17,681 nucleotides of DNA from Pseudomonadota bacterium (lineage in GTDB: Bacteria > Pseudomonadota > Alphaproteobacteria > Caulobacterales > Caulobacteraceae), in assembly GCA_023434265.1 (NCBI GenBank), contig JAEYTA010000073.1:1-17681 (forward strand). Direction: 5' to 3'. Made by a program: the position numbers and the translations under genes. Of this stretch, positions 6,445-12,699 are shown piece by piece. Positions within the stretch are counted from its first letter, which is position 1, and the number at the start of each line of letters is the position of its first letter. A model generated the notes under the pieces. That model was not told the origin of the DNA and ran no database searches. It saw nothing but the letters and a program-made list of their open reading frames with translations.

Positions 6445-9400
6445 AGGTTCAGCAGCGCCGGGTCGCCGCCCTGGGCGGAGATGTTGTTCGAGATGGCCTT
6501 TTCCGCCGCGTAGCGGATCAGGCTGTAGGGGCCGCCGGCCTTGGGGCCGGTGCCGGAAAGGCCCTCGCCGCCGAAGGGCTGGACCCCGACCACGGCGCCG
6601 ATGATCGAGCGGTTGATGTAGACATTGCCGGCGGGGACCAGACGGGCGACCTCGTCGGCGAAGGCCTCGATGCGGCTGTGCACGCCGAGGGTCAGGCCGT
6701 AGCCGCGCTGGGCAAGCTTCGCCGCCGTCTCGCGCAGTTTGGCCGGGTCGTAGCGGCAGACGTGCAGGATGGGGCCGAACACCTCGCGCTCGAGGTAGTC
6801 GGGGGTCGGCACCTCGGCGATGGTCGGGGCGAACAGGTGGCCCTTCGCCGCGCCGGCGGGCAGCTCGGCGCGGGCGACGATCCGCGCGTCGCCTTCCAGT
6901 CGCTTCAGGTGATCCTCGAGCATCTTCTTCGCGTCGGCGTCGATGACCGGGCCGATGTCGGTCGAGGGATCGGACGGATCGCCGACCACCTGGGCGGCGA
7001 GCGCGCCCTTCAGACCTTCAATCAGGGCGTCGGCGGAATCGTGCGGCACATAGAGCAGGCGCAGGGCCGAGCAGCGCTGGCCGGAGGAGCCGAAGGCCGA
7101 CAGGATGACGTCGTCGATGACCTGCTCCTTCAGGGCCGTGGTGTCGACGAACATGCCGTTCAGGCCGCCTGTCTCGGCGATGAAGGGGATGATCGGGCCG
7201 GGGCGGTTGGCCAGCGAGCGGTTGATCAGGGTGGCGGTGTCGGTGCCGCCGGTGAAGGCGACGCCGTCGATGCCGGGGTGCGCCACCAGCTTGGCCCCGA
7301 CGGTCTCGCCACGGCCGGGGACCAGCGCCAGCAGGTCGGGGTTCAGACCCGCCTTGACGTAGAGGCGCACGGCCTCGGCGGCGATCAGCGGGGTCTGTTC
7401 GGCCGGCTTGGCCAGCACGGCGTTGCCGGCGGCCAGGGCGGCGGCGATCTGGCCGGTGAAGATGGCCAGGGGGAAGTTCCACGGGCTGATGCAGGCGAAG
7501 ACGCCGCGGCCATGCAGGACGAGACTGTTGATCTCGCCGACCGGGCCCTTGAGCTCCTGCGGGCCGCCGAAGTCGCGCTCGGCCAGCATGGCGTAGTAGC
7601 GGCAGAAGTCGGCGGCCTCGCGCACCTCGGCGACGCCGTCGTTCAGCGTCTTGCCGGCCTCGCGGCTGAGCAGGGCGACGAGGCGGTCCATGTCGGCCTC
7701 GAGGGCGTCGGCCATGGCGCGCAGGATGGGGGCGCGGCCGGCCCCGCCGATGCGATCCCATTTCACCTGGGCGCGGACGGCGGCGTCGACGGCGGCGTCG
7801 ATGTCGGCCTCGGTCGCCTCGGAGACGTGGCCCAGCACCCGGGTCGTGTCGAACGGATTGACGACGTCCTGCGCGTTGGTCCCGGCGCGCAGCTTGCCGC
7901 CGATGATCGGGCCGGAGGTCAGCTTCTCGCTGTCGACCTTCTGCAGGGCGAGGGCGTGGCGCTCGCGGTCGGCGGCCTGGGAGTAGTCGCGGCCCAGCGA
8001 GTTCTGGCGGTCCATGTACATGTCCTTGGGGGTCGGAATTTTCGCGTGGCGGTCGGGGTGGGCCTCGACGACGGAGATGGGATCGGCGGCGACGGCCGAG
8101 GCCGGCACCCGTTCGTCCAGCAGGGCGTGGACGAACGACGAGTTGGCCCCGTTCTCCAGCAGGCGACGAACGAGGTAGGGCAGCAGGTCCTCGTGGCCGC
8201 CGACCGGGGCGTAGGCGCGGACGGTGACGGGCCCGAAGGCGTCGCGGGCGGCGTCGTAGAGCGCCTCGCCCATGCCGTGCAGGCGCTGGAACTCGATCTT
8301 CACGCCGCGGTCGGAGGCCATGCGGTGCACGGCCGCCAGGGAGTGGGCGTTGTGGGTGGCGAACTGGCTGTAGAGGTGCGGCGCCGCCTCGATCATCATC
8401 CGGGCGCAGACCAGGTAGTTCAGGTCGGTGGCGGCCTTGGTGGTGAACACCGGATAGTCGACGCGGCCGAACTGCTGGGCGCGCTTGATCTCGGTGTCCC
8501 AGTAGGCGCCCTTGACCAGACGGACCATCAGGCGGCGGCCGGACGTCTTCGCCAGTTCGGCCACGCGGCGGATGACGTCGGGGCCGCGCTTCTGGTAGGC
8601 CTGCACGGCCAGGCCGAGGCCCTTCCAGTCGCCCAGGTCGGGTTCATGCGCCAGCCGGTCGAGCAGCTTGAGCGACAGGGCGAGGCGGTCGGCTTCCTCG
8701 GCGTCGATGGTGAAGTTGATGTCGTGCTTCGCGGCGATGCGGGCGAGGCGCAGGACGCGAGGGTAGAGCTCGTTCCAGACGCGGGCTTCCTGGGTCGCCT
8801 CGTAGCGCGGCGACAGGGCCGACAGCTTGACCGAGACGCCGTGGCCGGTCTCCGGCCCCTGTCCTTTTGCGGTCTTGCCGACGGCCTCGATGGCGTCGGC
8901 GTAGATCTTCTCGTAGCGCTCTGCGTCGGCGGCGGTGCGGGCGCCCTCGCCCAGCATGTCGAAGGAGCAGAGCCAGCCTTCCTTGTTGGAGCGCTTCAGC
9001 GCCGCCCCGATGGTGCGGCCGACCACGAACTGTTCGCCCATGATGCGCACGGCGGCGGCGACGGCCTCGCGGATGACCGGCTCGCCGAGGCGGCCGACGA
9101 GGCGCTTGAGGAAGCCGGGCAGGTCGGACCGCGCCTCCTCGTCGACGTCGACCAGCTTGCCGGTCAGCATCAGGCCCCAGGTCGAGGCGTTGACGAACAG
9201 GCTGTCCGACTGGCCGAGATGGCTGGCCCAGTCGGCCGAGCCGATCTTCTCGGCGATCAGGCGGTCGCGGGTGTCCTCGTCGGGCGTGCGCAGCAGGGCC
9301 TCGGCGAGGCACATCAGGGCCAGCCCCTCGCGGGTGCCGAGCGAGAACTCCTGCAGGAAGCTTTCGACCACGCCCTGCTTCTTCTGGCTGCGGCGCGCGC

Positions 9401-9563
9401 CCTCGACCAGGGCGACGGCGCTGTCGAGGACCGCGGCGCGCTCGGCTGCGTCGAGCGGCGCGCGTTCCAGAAGGCCGCGGACGACGGCCCCTTCCTCCGC
9501 GAATTTTCCGTGATCGAGGGAGTCCCAATGGCCGACGCTCGAAGGAAGGAAGGCGCTCGTCAT
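6441..9563 (-). CDS. putA: bifunctional proline dehydrogenase / L-glutamate-gamma-semialdehyde dehydrogenase PutA
   Basis: This 1040-residue enzyme oxidises proline to glutamate in two steps: FAD-dependent proline dehydrogenase, then NAD-dependent P5C dehydrogenase. An alpha-helical dimerisation region covers about residues 20-220 (QEFSLGTREGLALMCLAEAL). The PRODH barrel runs from about 230 to 490 (VKLSALSPRYE, RLVKGAYWDTE, the RRLLENGANSSF substrate-arginine pair). The aldehyde dehydrogenase domain spans about 520-1020, with general base E797 in AETGGLN and catalytic C831 in GQRCSA; the 34-residue spacing equals that of E. coli E883/C917. The N-terminus lacks the ribbon-helix-helix repressor domain of E. 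coli PutA and no extra C-terminal domain is present, so this is a short, type-A form. Regulation is probably by the divergent Lrp-type gene. The start at 9563 (MTSAFLPSS) fits family length; the open frame continuing upstream is antisense to that regulator. Confidence 0.96.
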   Translation of the reverse strand: MTSAFLPSSVGHWDSLDHGKFAEEGAVVRGLLERAPLDAAERAAVLDSAVALVEGARRSQKKQGVVESFLQEFSLGTREGLALMCLAEALLRTPDEDTRDRLIAEKIGSADWASHLGQSDSLFVNASTWGLMLTGKLVDVDEEARSDLPGFLKRLVGRLGEPVIREAVAAAVRIMGEQFVVGRTIGAALKRSNKEGWLCSFDMLGEGARTAADAERYEKIYADAIEAVGKTAKGQGPETGHGVSVKLSALSPRYEATQEARVWNELYPRVLRLARIAAKHDINFTIDAEEADRLALSLKLLDRLAHEPDLGDWKGLGLAVQAYQKRGPDVIRRVAELAKTSGRRLMVRLVKGAYWDTEIKRAQQFGRVDYPVFTTKAATDLNYLVCARMMIEAAPHLYSQFATHNAHSLAAVHRMASDRGVKIEFQRLHGMGEALYDAARDAFGPVTVRAYAPVGGHEDLLPYLVRRLLENGANSSFVHALLDERVPASAVAADPISVVEAHPDRHAKIPTPKDMYMDRQNSLGRDYSQAADRERHALALQKVDSEKLTSGPIIGGKLRAGTNAQDVVNPFDTTRVLGHVSEATEADIDAAVDAAVRAQVKWDRIGGAGRAPILRAMADALEADMDRLVALLSREAGKTLNDGVAEVREAADFCRYYAMLAERDFGGPQELKGPVGEINSLVLHGRGVFACISPWNFPLAIFTGQIAAALAAGNAVLAKPAEQTPLIAAEAVRLYVKAGLNPDLLALVPGRGETVGAKLVAHPGIDGVAFTGGTDTATLINRSLANRPGPIIPFIAETGGLNGMFVDTTALKEQVIDDVILSAFGSSGQRCSALRLLYVPHDSADALIEGLKGALAAQVVGDPSDPSTDIGPVIDADAKKMLEDHLKRLEGDARIVARAELPAGAAKGHLFAPTIAEVPTPDYLEREVFGPILHVCRYDPAKLRETAAKLAQRGYGLTLGVHSRIEAFADEVARLVPAGNVYINRSIIGAVVGVQPFGGEGLSGTGPKAGGPYSLIRYAAEKAISNNISAQGGDPALLNL

Positions 9564-9570
9564 GGGCTCT

Positions 9571-9599
9571 TTGGATCCTGATTGCCTCGCGCATATATG
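9571..9599 (+). promoter_or_regulatory. candidate sigma-70 promoter of the Lrp-type regulator
   Basis: TTGGAT (9571-9576), 17-bp spacer, TATATG (9594-9599). A transcript starting near 9606 would have a leader of about 63 nt before the GTG at 9669. The -35 lies inside the putA leader, so this promoter and the putA promoter point toward each other and share their -10 palindrome. Confidence 0.5.
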
Positions 9600-9620
9600 G
9601 CGGACCCTGCCGAATGTGTA
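9592..9620 (-). promoter_or_regulatory. candidate sigma-70 promoter of putA
   Basis: Reading the minus strand, TACACA (9620-9615) lies 17 bp before TATATG (9597-9592), a reasonable -35/-10 pair in otherwise GC-rich DNA. The predicted start near 9585 leaves a leader of about 22 nt before the putA ATG. The -10 shares the palindrome CATATATG (9592-9599) with the opposite promoter. Confidence 0.45.
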
Positions 9621-9627
9621 TCGTATG

Positions 9628-9645
9628 ATCGGCAGCGAAGCCGAT
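9628..9645. promoter_or_regulatory. candidate operator: inverted repeat in the putA/lrp intergenic region
   Basis: ATCGGC (9628-9633), six bases, GCCGAT (9640-9645). It sits about 43-60 bp upstream of the predicted putA start point, an activator position, and 20-40 bp downstream of the predicted regulator start point, a repressor position. This matches the usual behaviour of Lrp-family local regulators (activate the target, repress themselves). It could instead be only a leader hairpin of the regulator mRNA. Confidence 0.35.
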
Positions 9646-9668
9646 GATCCTTCGGAGGAGGGCGGCCT

Positions 9669-10136
9669 GTGGCGACGGATGATCTGGATTCGGTCGACCG
9701 CCGCCTGCTGCGCGCCCTGCAGGAGGACGGACGGCTCTCGAACGCCGAGCTGGCGCGCCGCTGCAACCTGTCGGCGGCGGCCTGTTTCGAGCGGGTGAGG
9801 CGGCTGCGCGAGCGCCGGGTGATCACCGGCTACGCCGCCCTGATCGATCCGGGCAAGGTCGGCCGGGGCCTGCTGATCTTCGTCGAGGTGCACCTGGACC
9901 GCACCACCGGCGACGTGTTCGACGCCTTCGCCGAGGCGGTGCGGCGCCAGCCGGAGGTGCTGGAGTGCCATATGGTCGCGGGCGGCTTCGACTACCTGAT
10001 CAAGGCGCGGGTCGGCGACATGGACGCCTACCGCGCCTTCCTCGGCGATGTGCTGGTCAGGATGCCGGGCGTGCGCGAGACGCGAACCTATGCCGTTCTC
10101 GAAGAGGTGAAGGCCACCACCGTCCTGCCGCTCTAG
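9669..10136 (+). CDS. Lrp/AsnC family transcriptional regulator, probable proline-responsive PutR
   Basis: 155 residues, the standard Lrp length. The N-terminal winged helix-turn-helix spans about residues 5-55 (DRRLLRALQEDGRLSNAEL, then the recognition region LSAAACFERVRRLRE and the hinge VITGYAALIDP). The C-terminal RAM/ligand domain covers about 65-145 (FVEVHLDRTTGD, VAGGFDYLIKARVGDMDAY, MPGVRETRTYAVLEE). The GTG start at 9669 follows GGAGGAGGG (9654-9662), which decides it. It is divergent from putA with a 105-bp shared control region, the arrangement of PutR regulators in rhizobia and other alphaproteobacteria, where the regulator activates putA in response to proline. The Lrp-type BkdR of Pseudomonas is an alternative identity, because a bkd operon lies 4 kb away, but the position next to putA favours PutR. 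Confidence 0.92.
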   Translation: MATDDLDSVDRRLLRALQEDGRLSNAELARRCNLSAAACFERVRRLRERRVITGYAALIDPGKVGRGLLIFVEVHLDRTTGDVFDAFAEAVRRQPEVLECHMVAGGFDYLIKARVGDMDAYRAFLGDVLVRMPGVRETRTYAVLEEVKATTVLPL

Positions 10137-10207
10137 GCGCGTCTCGCAATCGTCGCCGGGAGGCGCTAGACCGTTTCCCCGATCAACGGCGGAGCCTTTC
10201 GGCCCAC

Positions 10208-11293
10208 ATGCGCATCGTTCTGGCCACCGACGCCTGGGAGCCCCAGGTCAACGGCGTCGTCCGCACCCTGTCCCGGATCACGGCCGAGTGCCGCGCCATG
10301 GGGCACGAGGTGGAGGTCATCGAGCCCAGCCAGTTCAAGACCATCCCCTGCCCGACCTATCCGGAGATCCGGCTGGCCCTGGGCGCCGAGGAGGAGATCC
10401 GCGAGCGCCTGCGCGCCTTCGAGCCGGAGGCGGTGCACATCGCCACCGAGGGACCGATCGGCATCGCCACCCGGCGCATCTGCGTGGAGTGGAAGCTGCC
10501 GTTCACGACCAGCTACCACACCAAATTCCCCGAGTACGTCTCGGCCCGCTTCCCGATCCCGGTGCAGGTCGGCTACGCCTACATGAAGTGGTTCCACAAG
10601 CCGTCGGGCCGGCTGATGGTCGCCACGCCGACGCTGCGCGACGAGCTGACCGCGCACGGCTTCCGCAACGTGTCGCCGTGGACGCGGGGCGTCGACACCG
10701 AGCAGTTCAACCCGGACCTGGAGCCGATCTACGCAGAGCTGGGCGGCGAGAACTGGCCGCGGCCGTTCTGGCTGAACGTCGGCCGGGTGGCGGTGGAGAA
10801 GAACATCGAGGCCTTCCTGGCGCTCGACCTGCCGGGCACCAAGATCGTGGTCGGCGACGGGCCGGCGCGCGAGGAGCTGGAAGCCAAGTATCCGGAGGCG
10901 AAATTCCTCGGGGCCCGGTTCGGCGAGGACCTGGCCCGCTGCTTCCGCGACGCCGACGTCTTCGTCTTCCCGAGCTGGACCGACACATTCGGCCTGGTGA
11001 TCCTCGAGGCCATGGCCACCGGCACGCCGGTGGCGGCCTATCCGGCGCATGGGCCGATCGACATCATCCCGGGCTCGAACGCCGGCGCCATCGACAAGGA
11101 CCTCAAGACCGCCTGTCTCGAGGCGCTGAAGTGCGATCGCAAGGCGGTGCGCGGCTACGCCGAGAAGTTCAGCTGGCGCGCCTCGGCCGAGGAGTTCGTG
11201 CAGAATCTGCAGCCCTATCCGGAACCGGAGCGCGGGCGGTTCTGGCGGCGGCTGCGGCGGCTGGCCCGGCTGCGGAAGAAGGCCGCAGCGTAG
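10208..11293 (+). CDS. GT4 family glycosyltransferase (MgtA/SQD2-like)
   Basis: A 361-residue GT-B fold enzyme. The N-terminal acceptor domain opens with MRIVLATDAWEPQVNGVVRT, including the G-V loop typical of this group. The C-terminal donor domain has NVGRVAVEKNIEAF, VVGDGPAREEL and the retaining E-x7-E motif in TDTFGLVILEAMATG. This pattern is closest to bacterial mannosyl or glycolipid transferases such as MgtA and plant SQD2, which glycosylate diacylglycerol or phosphoinositides at the inner-membrane face. Caulobacterales make several glyco- and glucuronolipids, so a glycolipid role is plausible, but donor and acceptor are not known. The C-terminus is strongly basic (RRLRRLARLRKKAAA), which could bind acidic membrane lipids. 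The ATG at 10208 has only a distant GGAG. The 71-bp gap before it holds no evident promoter. Confidence 0.88.
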   Translation: MRIVLATDAWEPQVNGVVRTLSRITAECRAMGHEVEVIEPSQFKTIPCPTYPEIRLALGAEEEIRERLRAFEPEAVHIATEGPIGIATRRICVEWKLPFTTSYHTKFPEYVSARFPIPVQVGYAYMKWFHKPSGRLMVATPTLRDELTAHGFRNVSPWTRGVDTEQFNPDLEPIYAELGGENWPRPFWLNVGRVAVEKNIEAFLALDLPGTKIVVGDGPAREELEAKYPEAKFLGARFGEDLARCFRDADVFVFPSWTDTFGLVILEAMATGTPVAAYPAHGPIDIIPGSNAGAIDKDLKTACLEALKCDRKAVRGYAEKFSWRASAEEFVQNLQPYPEPERGRFWRRLRRLARLRKKAAA

Positions 11294-11391
11294 GGACCAG
11301 GTTTTAGGGGCTAGGGGCTAGGGAAGGCGAAGCCGCCTGCCCGGCTTTTCCCGTCCTTCCCTGGAACCTAACCCCTGGTCCCCGGAACCTA
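11293..11391. repeat. inverted TAGGG-type repeat element between convergent genes, probable bidirectional terminator
   Basis: Outer arms GGGACCAGG (11293-11301) and CCTGGTCCC (11374-11382) and inner arms GGGAAGG (11321-11327) and CCTTCCC (11355-11361) make a long imperfect hairpin. The left arm carries heptamers TTAGGGG, CTAGGGG and CTAGGGA (11304-11324). The right arm has a direct repeat GGAACCTA at 11363-11370 and 11384-11391. At the centre AAGCCG (11330-11335) and CGGCTT (11342-11347) form a stem followed by TT, an intrinsic-terminator-like unit for the GT4 transcript. The element starts within the GT4 stop and ends within the pstS stop. Confidence 0.7.
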
Positions 11392-12447
11392 CTCCGGCGC
11401 CTGCATCGGCGTCAGGGCGTTGGCGATGGCGCGCTGGGCGGCCAGTTCGTCGGCGGGCAGCGGCACGAGGCCGCGGTCCTGGAGGTAGCCGCCGCGGCCG
11501 GCGGAGGCCTCGGACATGAACTCCATGACGAACTGTTCGAGGCCCGGGATCACCCCGACGTGCTGCTTCTTGACGTAGATGTAGAGGCTGCGGGCCAGCG
11601 GGTAGGAGCCGTCGGCGATGGTCTCGACCGAGGGGGCGACGCCGTCGATGGTCTCGGCCTTCACCGTGTCCATGTTCTGTTCGAGGAAGCTGAAGCCGAA
11701 CACGCCCAGCGAGCCGGGGGTGCGGGTCAGGGTCTGGACGATGGCGTTGTCGTTCTCGCCCGAGTCGATCCAGGCGTTGTCCTCGCGCAGGGTGTGGGCC
11801 AGCGTTTCGAAGCGGTCCTCGTCGGACTCCGACAGCGCGGCCAGCGCCGGGATGCGTTCGGCGCCGGGGGCCATGCCCAGTTCGAGGAAGGCGTCGCGGG
11901 TGCCCGAGGTCGGCGGCGGGCCGTAGACCTGGATGCGCTGGGCCGGCAGGCCCGGGTTGACCTGGTTCCAGCTGGTGGCCGGATTGGCGACGAAGGCGCC
12001 GCCCTCGCCCGGCGTTTCCTTGGCCAGACCGAGGTAGAGGTCCTGCAGGCGCAGGTCGAAGCTGCCGCCGTCGCGGGCGGTGGCGATCACGATGCCGTCG
12101 TAGCCGATCTTGATTTCGACGATGTCGGTGACGCCGTTGGCCTGGCATTCGGCGAACTCCGAGGCCTTCATCGGCCGGGAGGCGTTGGCGATGTCCGGGG
12201 TGGTCGGGCCGACGCCCTGGCAGAAGGCCTTGATGCCGCCGCCGGTGCCCAGCGACTCGACGCGCGGGGCGGCGCCGCCGGCGGTGCGCGAGAAGTTCTC
12301 GGCCACGCGGGTGGCGAAGGGGAAGACGGTGGACGAGCCGGCGGCCCAGATGCCCGAGCGGGTCTGGCCGGCGCTCCCGCCCTGGCCGCAGGCGCCGAGG
12401 GTGAGAAGGGCGGCCGCCGAGGCGGCGGCGAGGAGGGTGCGGGTCAT
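11389..12447 (-). CDS. pstS: PstS-like phosphate-binding lipoprotein
   Basis: A 352-residue periplasmic solute-binding protein of the high-affinity phosphate ABC transporter. A signal peptide with lipobox LGAC gives an acylated cysteine at position 20. The phosphate-site motifs are present: AAGSSTVFPFA, the ESLGTGGGIKAFC loop, NASRPM and PTSGTRDAF. The C-terminal half has PGSLGVFGFSFLEQN and the AIADGSYP-like TIADGSYPLARSLYIY that is typical of PstS. The ATG at 12447 is chosen because it begins the signal peptide and has GGAG eight bases upstream; an in-frame upstream ATG (12492) would bury the signal sequence. No pstC, pstA, pstB or phoU is adjacent, so the gene is an orphan and must work with a transporter encoded elsewhere. 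Candidate Pho boxes lie upstream. Confidence 0.9.
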   Translation of the reverse strand: MTRTLLAAASAAALLTLGACGQGGSAGQTRSGIWAAGSSTVFPFATRVAENFSRTAGGAAPRVESLGTGGGIKAFCQGVGPTTPDIANASRPMKASEFAECQANGVTDIVEIKIGYDGIVIATARDGGSFDLRLQDLYLGLAKETPGEGGAFVANPATSWNQVNPGLPAQRIQVYGPPPTSGTRDAFLELGMAPGAERIPALAALSESDEDRFETLAHTLREDNAWIDSGENDNAIVQTLTRTPGSLGVFGFSFLEQNMDTVKAETIDGVAPSVETIADGSYPLARSLYIYVKKQHVGVIPGLEQFVMEFMSEASAGRGGYLQDRGLVPLPADELAAQRAIANALTPMQAPE

Positions 12448-12487
12448 CGGGCGGTCTCCGGAGGATGGCCTGTTCGGAGGCGCTTGG

Positions 12488-12528
12488 ACCACAGGTTTGT
12501 GACGGAGGGGCCGACGGAGCCGTGACGG
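12488..12528 (-). promoter_or_regulatory. candidate tandem Pho boxes upstream of pstS
   Basis: On the minus strand four half-sites occur at 12528 (CCGTCAC), 12517 (CCGTCGG), 12505 (CCGTCAC) and 12494 (CTGTGGT). Their spacing is 11, 12 and 11 bp. PhoB sites are direct repeats of a CTGTCAT/CTGTCAC-like heptamer with 4-bp gaps, i.e. 11-bp periodicity. The matches are imperfect and no clear -10 follows, but position 40-80 bp upstream of a pstS gene is right. Confidence 0.4.
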
Positions 12529-12547
12529 TTCGGCGACTGTGGGGGGC

Positions 12548-12699
12548 GAGGGCTTAGGGCTTAGGGCTTAGGGAAGGAACAGGTGTGGGGGCAAGGGCCG
12601 GGGCAGAGCGAGATGAGGGGGAGGCCGAGACGGCCAGTCCTCATCCCTAATCCCTAATCCCTAATCCCTAATCCCTAATCCCTAGTCCCCAATCCCTAG
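12548..12699. repeat. inverted arrays of TTAGGG-type heptamers with central hairpin
   Basis: The left array (12548-12574) has GAGGGC then TTAGGGC, TTAGGGC and TTAGGGA. The right array (12644-12699) is on the opposite strand: five TCCCTAA, then TCCCTAG, TCCCCAA and TCCCTAG. The arrays are reverse-complementary, so the 150-bp region can fold into a long hairpin. The last right-hand unit contains the lpd stop codon (12696-12698). Each array also has at least four GGG runs separated by four bases on its G-rich strand, a G-quadruplex pattern. The motif TAGGGAAGG is shared with the element at 11293-11391, so both belong to one repeat family. Confidence 0.85.
12612..12645 (-). terminator. stem-loop downstream of the bkd operon
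   Basis: GATGAGG (12612-12618) pairs with CCTCATC (12639-12645), and inside GGCCG (12623-12627), AGA, CGGCC (12631-12635) forms a second stem. It sits within the heptamer element, about 50 bp past the lpd stop. There is no T-run, so termination is inferred from position and stem strength only. Confidence 0.4.

Noticed and set aside
6324..9581. A very long open frame on the plus strand antisense to putA
   Set aside because: It encodes a compositionally biased peptide without domains, and the opposite strand has clear PutA catalytic motifs. Long antisense frames are expected in DNA this GC-rich.
9564..9971. In-frame extension of putA upstream of 9563
   Set aside because: It would run antisense through the regulator gene, has no family similarity, and PutA homologues start near MTSAFLPSS.
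9669..10136. BkdR, the Lrp-type activator of bkd operons
   Set aside because: The gene is not next to the bkd operon start (that lies beyond the right edge) but is divergent from putA with shared promoters, so PutR is more likely.
10137..10207. Terminator or promoter between the regulator and GT4 genes
   Set aside because: I found no convincing stem with a T-run and no -35/-10 pair in this 71-bp gap.
12644..12699. CRISPR array or chromosomal telomere
   Set aside because: The units are 7 bp without spacers, and no cas genes are present. The array is internal between genes and faces a complementary array, so neither fits.
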